From contig NZ_NPFW01000020.1 in the NCBI RefSeq assembly GCF_002259405.1, positions 1-64,000 on the forward strand: a DNA stretch of 64,000 nucleotides, written 5' to 3'. Position 1 is the stretch's first letter. Each line of letters begins with the position of its first letter. Origin of the DNA: Rhodococcus sp. 14-2483-1-2. Lineage in GTDB: Bacteria > Actinomycetota > Actinomycetes > Mycobacteriales > Mycobacteriaceae. The notes beneath the pieces were generated by a model. That model saw only the letters and a program-made list of their open reading frames with translations, made no database searches and was not told where the DNA came from. Of this stretch, positions 59,001 through 64,000 are shown piece by piece. The position numbers and the translations under genes are program-made.

Positions 59001-59332
59001 CAGAACGGGTTGTAGACGTAGAGCGTCCGGTAGTCCCATTCCGACGATCCGGCCGGGATTCGGATCTGAGTCAGGGCTTGCCCGTTCTGGGTGCACCAGC
59101 TCTGGCCGTGGAACGACGAGCAGTCGATCTGTCGGCTCGTGCCGAACGGGCTGACGATCAACGACTTCGTGCCCGCTGCGCCGTATGCCGCAGGGTCGAA
59201 GGCGCTCACGAAGTTCGCGGTCGAGTCCTTGGGTCCGAACGGGTTGTCGTCGGGTGCTGCGGACGCTGTCGGCGCGACGAGCACTGCGCCGCCGATCGCC
59301 AGCGCGACTCCGGCGAGGACCTTCTTCAGCAT
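59000..59332 (-). CDS. Small secreted protein with two cysteines
   Basis: A 110-aa protein with a clear Sec signal peptide (MLKKVLAGVALAIGGAVLVAP, cleavage after ASAA near residue 26). The mature part is about 84 residues with two cysteines (DCSSFHGQSWCTQNG) that could form a disulphide, and it ends in aromatic residues (YRTLYVYNPF). It shows no recognised domain. It starts a two-gene unit with the lipoprotein at 58560. Confidence 0.8.
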   Translation of the reverse strand: MLKKVLAGVALAIGGAVLVAPTASAAPDDNPFGPKDSTANFVSAFDPAAYGAAGTKSLIVSPFGTSRQIDCSSFHGQSWCTQNGQALTQIRIPAGSSEWDYRTLYVYNPF

Positions 59333-59440
59333 GGTGGCTCCGTTCGTTTCGAGCGCGAATGCTCAGTGCTCATGGAATCGGCTGCAACCGACCGCGCGTT
59401 ACGAACCGGCTCCTCCCTCGAACGCGGCACACTGGAGTCC

Positions 59441-59854
59441 ATGACAGCACTCGAAGCGCCCATCGTTGCCCAGCGGCTCGGCCGTCGCCTCGCGGTGTGG
59501 GGCGGTGGAAGTGTGCTCGCCGGAACGGTGTTGGCGTTGCGCGGGTCGTCGCCTGCCCGGCGGGCGTTCGGGTTGCAGACGGCAGGGTGGGGTGCGATCG
59601 ATCTCGCGATCGCAGGTGCGGGCGCGCTGAGCTCGAAGCCCCCGACAGCTGCGAGTCTGAGCCGGCTGCTGTGGATCAATGCCGGTCTCGACGTCCTCTA
59701 CATCGCGACCGGTGCGCACATCGCCGTCAGGAAACCTCGGTTCGGCGGCCGGATCACTGCTGACCAGGCGCTGGGCCACGGCACTGCCGTCGTTGTGCAG
59801 GGCGCTGCGCTGCTAGCGCTGGATACGACTCACGCGAGCATGATCGCCGACTAA
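59441..59854 (+). CDS. Hypothetical membrane protein (DUF6992-like)
   Basis: A 137-aa protein with four predicted helices: AVWGGGSVLAGTVLAL, AFGLQTAGWGAIDLAIAGAGAL, LLWINAGLDVLYIATGAHIAV and TAVVVQGAALLALDTTHA. The GAIDLAIA ... NAGLDVLYI pattern occurs in a family I recall as DUF6992. Function unknown. The ATG at 59441 is preceded by GGAGTCC. It is divergent from the secreted-protein gene. Confidence 0.72.
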   Translation: MTALEAPIVAQRLGRRLAVWGGGSVLAGTVLALRGSSPARRAFGLQTAGWGAIDLAIAGAGALSSKPPTAASLSRLLWINAGLDVLYIATGAHIAVRKPRFGGRITADQALGHGTAVVVQGAALLALDTTHASMIAD

Positions 59855-59996
59855 TCACACGAGTGTCATTCTCGCCGTAGGCGTTTTGTCAAGTACCGAC
59901 ACGTCCGATTTGTTGCGCGATCAGTAGATTTGCGTAACACTCGTCCCATCAGTCACATCAGTATCGTGGGTCACACGGGAAACGGTGGGTTCGTCC

Positions 59997-61265
59997 ATGC
60001 GTGTACGTAGTCGGCAGATCGCTGTCGGGGCTGTCCTGGCACTGGCAGTGAGCGGACTCAGCGCTCTGACCGCGCCCACCGTGTCGGCCGAGCCGTGCGG
60101 TGGGCTCGGCGGGCCGGGCTCGTCTCCGCTGTTCGGGTCGTCGGGCAGCGCGGGCATGTCGGGCAAGAACCCGCAGGGCCCTCAGGGGCCGCTTCCTCGG
60201 ATCACCGGCAGTACGCAGAGCATCGCCTGGGTCACCGGTCCGCAGAGCGTGAACAACACCTACAACGACCTCGCGATGTCCGGCACCGACCTCGGGATCA
60301 GTTGGGACAACGGTGCCGGCCAGATCCTGATGGCGTTCGGTGACACGTTCGGCGATTGCTCCTCCGGCAATGCGCAGTGGCGCAGCAACGCGCTTTTCCG
60401 GTCGGACAAGGCGTCGACGAACTTGGCGCAGGGCATCAAGATCGGGCCGGCCGATCCTGCGGACAACACCTCCGGTGCCGTCGTGCGTGCCGGCAGTCCT
60501 AACTATGCAGCCGAGATCATCTCGAGCGCAAAGCTACCGAGCGTGGAGGACACGACGATCCCCACGGCGGCCATCGCGATCGGCAACACCCAGTACATCA
60601 ACTACATGTCGGTCCAGAGCTGGGGCACACCCGGGCGCTGGATCACGAACTACTCCGCGACCGCGAAATCTACTGACAACGGCCAGAATTGGTCGACGGA
60701 TCCCAAGACGATTCGCGTCAACAAGGGTGTGACCATCCCGGGCTTCACCAACGTCCACGAAAGCCAAGGCAAGTTCCAGCAGAGTGCCTATGTGCTGGGT
60801 CGCGATGGCAAGTACCTGTACCAGTTCGGTACTCCCAACGGACGATTCGGCGACGCCTTCGTTTCGCGAGTGGCACCGAACGACATCGAGAATCTCGACG
60901 CATACGAGTACTCGACGCAGGATCCGGATCCGACGAAGCAGTGGTCGAAGAACGTCGGTGACACAGTTGCCATCGTCAAGGGCCCGGTCAGTGAGATGTC
61001 GGTTGCGTGGAACGACTACCTCGGCCGCTACGTGATGATGTACGGAGACGAGAACTCCCGCACTCTGGTCGCTCGCACTGCAGACAATCCGGAGGGGCCG
61101 TGGAGTGCTCCGAGGACCATCCTCGACGCCAATCAGACGGCCGGTGGCATCTACGCGCCGTTCATCCACCCGATGTCGAAAGGAAAAGACCTGTACTTCA
61201 CTGCTTCTCGGTGGTCGGACTATAACGTACTGCTGTTGAAGACGAACCTCGATGCGCTGAAGTGA
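59997..61265 (+). CDS. Secreted DUF4185 protein, possible GH183 endo-D-arabinanase
   Basis: A 422-aa exported protein: signal peptide VRSRQIAVGAVLALAVSGLS with cleavage after VSA (about residue 31), a Gly/Ser/Pro linker, then a beta-propeller-like DUF4185 domain (ISWDNGAGQILMAFGDTFGDC, AWNDYLGRYVMMYGDEN, GGIYAPFIHP). As I recall, DUF4185 proteins of mycobacteria act as endo-D-arabinanases (family GH183), so this could trim cell-wall arabinogalactan or lipoarabinomannan. An alternative GTG start at 59985 exists. Its 3' end overlaps the convergent GGCT-like gene by 68 bases. Confidence 0.83.
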   Translation: MRVRSRQIAVGAVLALAVSGLSALTAPTVSAEPCGGLGGPGSSPLFGSSGSAGMSGKNPQGPQGPLPRITGSTQSIAWVTGPQSVNNTYNDLAMSGTDLGISWDNGAGQILMAFGDTFGDCSSGNAQWRSNALFRSDKASTNLAQGIKIGPADPADNTSGAVVRAGSPNYAAEIISSAKLPSVEDTTIPTAAIAIGNTQYINYMSVQSWGTPGRWITNYSATAKSTDNGQNWSTDPKTIRVNKGVTIPGFTNVHESQGKFQQSAYVLGRDGKYLYQFGTPNGRFGDAFVSRVAPNDIENLDAYEYSTQDPDPTKQWSKNVGDTVAIVKGPVSEMSVAWNDYLGRYVMMYGDENSRTLVARTADNPEGPWSAPRTILDANQTAGGIYAPFIHPMSKGKDLYFTASRWSDYNVLLLKTNLDALK

Positions 61266-61860
61266 TCTGCACCGATCGTTCGATGGCCGCGTCGAGGTAG
61301 GCGTCGACGTCCAGATCGAGGTCTGCGCCGAGCAGTCCGCGGCGAATGGTCGAAAGATACCTACTCGACGGTTCGCCGGGCTCGCGCACGGTCGAACTGG
61401 TCAGTGTGAAGGCGGGTCTTCCGTCGATATCCGGAAGCCGTAGCAGTGCATCGTATTTCCCGCGGAAGCTCTCGCCCTCGCGATCCACTGCCAGCTGCGA
61501 CCACTGTCCGATGGCGAGTGTCTCTGTCGCCCCGATATCGACGGCTGCGACGACGTTCTCGACCGCGGCCAGATGAGCGAACTGAGCTCGCTCGATCAGA
61601 TATCCGCGCCCTACAGAATGATTCGCAGGATCGACCGTCGTCGAGACGAATGCGGATGCTCCGGTCCAGCGCCGGGAGACTCCCGCGAAATACAGTGCAT
61701 GATCGATCCGCAGCCATCGTTGTTCGGCGGGTGGCGACGCGGTGGGTGCCGGCGGGTGCGCACCGAATTCGGAACGCTCGTCCGACCCGGTCAGGTAGGT
61801 ATGGAACCTCTCGCGCAACAGGTTGGACCCGTACGAGACGTACCACAGCCGATCGGTCAC
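61198..61860 (-). CDS. Gamma-glutamylcyclotransferase-like protein
   Basis: A 220-aa protein that starts RLWYVSYGSNLLRERFHTYL, the signature YGSNL of gamma-glutamylcyclotransferase/AIG2/BtrG-like folds, and has a matching glutamate-containing strand later (RGYLIERAQFAHLAAVEN). This family forms cyclic 5-oxoproline from gamma-glutamyl compounds, but many actinobacterial members are unassigned. GTG start at 61860 overlaps the stop of the GIY-YIG gene upstream (GTGA). The open frame continues far upstream, but that part is antisense-type run-on in the GIY-YIG gene. The last 68 bases overlap the DUF4185 gene. Confidence 0.78.
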   Translation of the reverse strand: MTDRLWYVSYGSNLLRERFHTYLTGSDERSEFGAHPPAPTASPPAEQRWLRIDHALYFAGVSRRWTGASAFVSTTVDPANHSVGRGYLIERAQFAHLAAVENVVAAVDIGATETLAIGQWSQLAVDREGESFRGKYDALLRLPDIDGRPAFTLTSSTVREPGEPSSRYLSTIRRGLLGADLDLDVDAYLDAAIERSVQITSAHRGSSSTAVRYSPTTEKQ

Positions 61861-62813
61861 TCGGTCTCGAAGAGCTGCCGGTATGCCTCGGCGAGCAGGT
61901 CGGCCGCGAGGTCGTGGTTGTGTGCCGCTGCGCCCGTTGAGTTTCCGGATCGCATCAACCTGGCGTTGAGGCCGTAGGCGAGGTCGTCGAACGTGTCGTC
62001 GTCGATGCCGAGGTCGACGTCCACGTCCTCTTCCAGCAGCGCGCCGAGGTCGATCGACCACGACCACACACGTTCGTCCCGGTAGGGTCCGCGCCCGGCG
62101 CTGACCGTCTCGTTGGAGACCTCGAGTTGCTCGTCGGTCCGGTCGCGCGGAACGTTGGTGTTGATCCGGAGGTCGAGTTCGATCGTGTCGTCGTCGTGCA
62201 CGATCTCGTCGACACGGAGCGTCTCGAAGCCGCCGCACGTCAGCGTCACCAAGCGTCGAGGCCCGGTGTCTGCGGGATTGTCGGAGAGGGCAGCGATCTG
62301 CCACAGGTACTTCGCGGTGTTCGCCGGGTCGGGTATGGAGGAGTTGATGTAGTCGGCCACGATGCTGCGGATGGCGGGGTACGCGATGTGGTCGGAGAGT
62401 TCCCAGAACTGCTTGCGCGCCTTGCCGACTGCCGTGTCGAGCAGTGTCGCCCGCTTGGCTCTTTCCTTCGGCAGTGCGGATTTCGCGCTCGGGGCCTCGC
62501 CGATCGCACCGGGCACCGAGGGGCGCTCGCGGAGGTGGGTCAGGCGCGACACGAGTTCCTGCAACTGCTCGAGCTGGTCTGCGGTTCCGGCCGCGAAGTC
62601 GAGTGCCTCGATGTCGGTCCACGCGTCGAGGTCCGCCGTGAAACGCGCGGCGACCGAATCTGCGTAGCCCACGTAGGCCGAGCCGTCGGTGAAGTGCAGA
62701 ACGTAGAGCCCGGCTCGGTGTTCCTTGGCCGCAAAGACCGTGGCGATGGATCCGGCGTCGGTGACGTCGAATCGTTCGAAGGCGAATCCGTCGGGTGTGG
62801 AAGCTGTCGGCAT
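61857..62813 (-). CDS. GIY-YIG domain protein
   Basis: A 318-aa protein. Residues about 35-90 form a GIY-YIG-type start: AGLYVLHFTDGSAYVGYADSVAARF, with G-L-Y and Y-V-G replacing GIY and YIG, and a conserved arginine after it. The rest (about 120-318) is an unassigned helical and acidic region (VDVDLGIDDDTFDDLAYGL). GIY-YIG proteins cut DNA or act on nucleotides. Coupled by GTGA overlap to the GGCT-like gene. Confidence 0.78.
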   Translation of the reverse strand: MPTASTPDGFAFERFDVTDAGSIATVFAAKEHRAGLYVLHFTDGSAYVGYADSVAARFTADLDAWTDIEALDFAAGTADQLEQLQELVSRLTHLRERPSVPGAIGEAPSAKSALPKERAKRATLLDTAVGKARKQFWELSDHIAYPAIRSIVADYINSSIPDPANTAKYLWQIAALSDNPADTGPRRLVTLTCGGFETLRVDEIVHDDDTIELDLRINTNVPRDRTDEQLEVSNETVSAGRGPYRDERVWSWSIDLGALLEEDVDVDLGIDDDTFDDLAYGLNARLMRSGNSTGAAAHNHDLAADLLAEAYRQLFETE

Positions 62814-62871
62814 GGTTGTGAATCTACCGACGTCAGTGGGAAGCACCTATTCTCGCTTGCGCCGTTGAGCA

Positions 62872-63051
62872 ATGTATATCGCGGTCGACTCTTTCTCCGG
62901 GTGCTCCCCCGCCGCGGTCGCAGGCCCGTTCATCGGTCTGCTGTGGCTGGTTGTCGACGGAGGCGGATTCGCCGAGTTCGTCGCCGTCACACTCCTTGCT
63001 GCGGTCACCGCCCTCTGGTTGTCGGCGATCGGCGGCAGCGACCCCAGCTGA
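62872..63051 (+). CDS. Small hydrophobic protein, possible membrane peptide
   Basis: A 59-codon frame with two hydrophobic stretches (VAGPFIGLLWLVV and FVAVTLLAAVTALWL) that could be two short membrane helices. It lies between the GIY-YIG promoter region and the acetamidase gene. No ribosome-binding site stands out, and nothing was recognised, so it may be non-coding. Confidence 0.4.
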   Translation: MYIAVDSFSGCSPAAVAGPFIGLLWLVVDGGGFAEFVAVTLLAAVTALWLSAIGGSDPS

Positions 63052-63131
63052 GCAATTGGGGCGACGCGCGTTCGTAACTGCCGAGAAACACCTCCGGTCT
63101 ACGTTCGAGATTCGGACAATTCAGGAGGCAT

Positions 63132-64000
63132 CATGGCGCGGTCGATGGCGGAGCAGGCAGCGGAGACGATCAGCAAGGGGATCGGACGTCGCGGATTCAT
63201 CCAGGCGGTCGCCGCGCTGGGCGCGGGCGTCGGGATCGCCGGAACGGCAGCGTGTTCGACGTCCTCGTCCAGCACCGCCGCCGCGAGTTCGTCGGCGCCG
63301 GCACCGGTCGGCATTCTTCAGCCCGGCGCAGGCGACATCTCCGGCGATCACTACCTGAGCTCCGAAGTCGACAAGGTCCTGTGGGGGTACGTCCCGACGG
63401 TCGAGTCCGAATCGGTGCTGCAGATGAAGTCCGGTGAGACGGTGACCATCGATGCGCTCAGCCACGAGGGCATTCTCGAGGATCAGGGCCGCGATCCCGT
63501 CGAGTTCTTCGGCGGCAAGGGCGTATCGGAATCCGATGTGCTGCAGGACGCCATCGACATCGCCGGCGGGTACGACCGGACGGTCCGCAACTTCGACGTC
63601 GACGGACCCCACGTGGTGACGGGCCCGGTGTTCGTCGAAGGGGCGCAGCGCGGCGACGTGCTCAAGATCGAGACGCTCGAGGCGATTCCCCGCGTCCCCT
63701 ACGGCGTGGTGTCGAGTCGGCACGGCAAGGGTTCCCTGGCGGTGACCGCGTCCGGTGAGGCACCTGCTGGTATCAGCCTGGACGAGGTGATGCCGCCGAT
63801 CGGCAGCGACGGCAGGCCGTCGGGTGACCCGACGCAGTACGGCAACGTCTCCACCTTCACTGCCGTCGAGGACGGGCAGGGAGTGATGCGTTACGGCGAT
63901 GCGGCCGTGCGCTTTCCGCTGCGTCCGTTCATGGGCATGATGGGCGTGGCGTTCGCCAGCGACCCGGGTCTGACCTCGCCCAACGCGAATTCGATTCCGC
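63132..64000 (+). CDS. Tat-exported acetamidase/formamidase family protein (3' end outside window)
   Basis: The first 289 residues of an acetamidase/formamidase (FmdA/AmdA) protein. The N-terminus has a twin-arginine pattern (GRRGFIQ, residues 18-24), a hydrophobic stretch and a lipobox-like TAAC near residue 41, then a Ser/Ala linker. The core shows the family patterns ILQPGAGDISGDHYLS, DALSHEGILEDQG, VRNFDVDGPHVVTGPVFVEGAQRGDVLKIETL. Known enzymes of this family are cytoplasmic, so the Tat-lipoprotein signal is unusual. AGGAGG at 63122-63127 is a strong ribosome-binding site for the ATG at 63132. The C-terminus lies beyond 64000. Confidence 0.88.

Noticed and set aside
61861-62622. N-terminal extension of the GGCT-like protein
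   Set aside because: It is a wrong-frame reading of the GIY-YIG gene; YGSNL proteins start just before this motif.

Overview
The window looks like a chromosomal segment of a high-GC actinobacterium of the Rhodococcus/Nocardiaceae type. This is inferred from the dense GC-rich coding, the many ATGA/GTGA start-stop overlaps, a DUF222/HNH (13E12-type) protein, LpqN-like and EspC/WXG100-like (type VII secretion) genes, a DUF4185 (GH183-type) protein and a PoxB-type pyruvate oxidase. There is no plasmid, phage or insertion-sequence hallmark and no CRISPR array. Genes are packed so tightly that no gap exceeds about 210 bases.

Layout. (1) 1-142 is the 3' end of an rRNA operon: partial 5S and a perfect 16-bp terminator hairpin, followed by a small hypothetical gene. 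(2) 1032-8881 is a compact, co-directional five-gene island of visibly lower GC. It encodes a 685-aa protein with a sigma-70-region-4-like helix-turn-helix, a MORC/MutL-like GHKL ATPase, a 979-aa Z1 superfamily-II helicase-like protein, a ParA/Soj-like ATPase and a small protein with a SAP/Rho-N-like tail. Known MORC/Z1 operons are conflict (restriction-type) systems. This one has no recognisable methylase or nuclease but carries a ParA and a sigma-like HTH protein, and it is the best candidate for an undescribed system. (3) 8867-15501 holds mostly housekeeping or stress genes: DUF2071, SIMPL, a 2-oxoglutarate oxygenase, DoxX, a DinB-type polymerase, TerD and PoxB.

(4) 15698-27613 is a LacI-controlled catabolic cluster. 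It contains an AmiF-type formamidase, a flavin reductase, a second nitrilase-fold amidohydrolase, a NicX-like ring-opening dioxygenase, a NicC-like decarboxylating hydroxylase, an MFS importer, a three-subunit molybdenum hydroxylase and a CoxG protein. Together these fit aerobic degradation of a pyridine carboxylate via 2,5-dihydroxypyridine and N-formylmaleamate, with nitrilase-fold enzymes in place of the usual NicD and NicF. (5) 27618-30579 is a racemase-fold protein without cysteines, an MFS transporter and a GntR regulator with three GGTATAC operators. A YbfB-type MFS gene follows. (6) 31863-34607 is a four-gene type VII secretion-associated operon.

(7) 34604-49624 is a second catabolic region: two MmgE/PrpD proteins, a cyclase-family hydrolase, a CitE-like lyase with an IclR regulator, a complete five-gene branched-chain-type ABC importer, a racemase-fold protein, a fumarate-reductase-type flavoprotein, a hydantoinase-like amidohydrolase and a class III CoA-transferase. 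A 13- to 17-bp motif repeated in four places probably marks the IclR regulon. The enzyme set suggests breakdown of an organic acid (tricarballylate/aconitate/itaconate-like, or a cyclic imide giving such an acid) to CoA thioesters. (8) 49665-64000 is mixed: a siderophore-type binding lipoprotein, a short UvrA-like ATPase, PASTA and DUF2231 proteins, an acyl-CoA synthetase, DUF222-HNH, a DUF2256-DUF3253 protein, peptide deformylase, small secreted proteins, a DUF4185 protein, a GGCT-like/GIY-YIG pair and the start of a Tat-exported acetamidase/formamidase cut by the window edge.

All functions are inferred from sequence reading alone. Start codons were chosen by overlaps, ribosome-binding sites and family N-termini.
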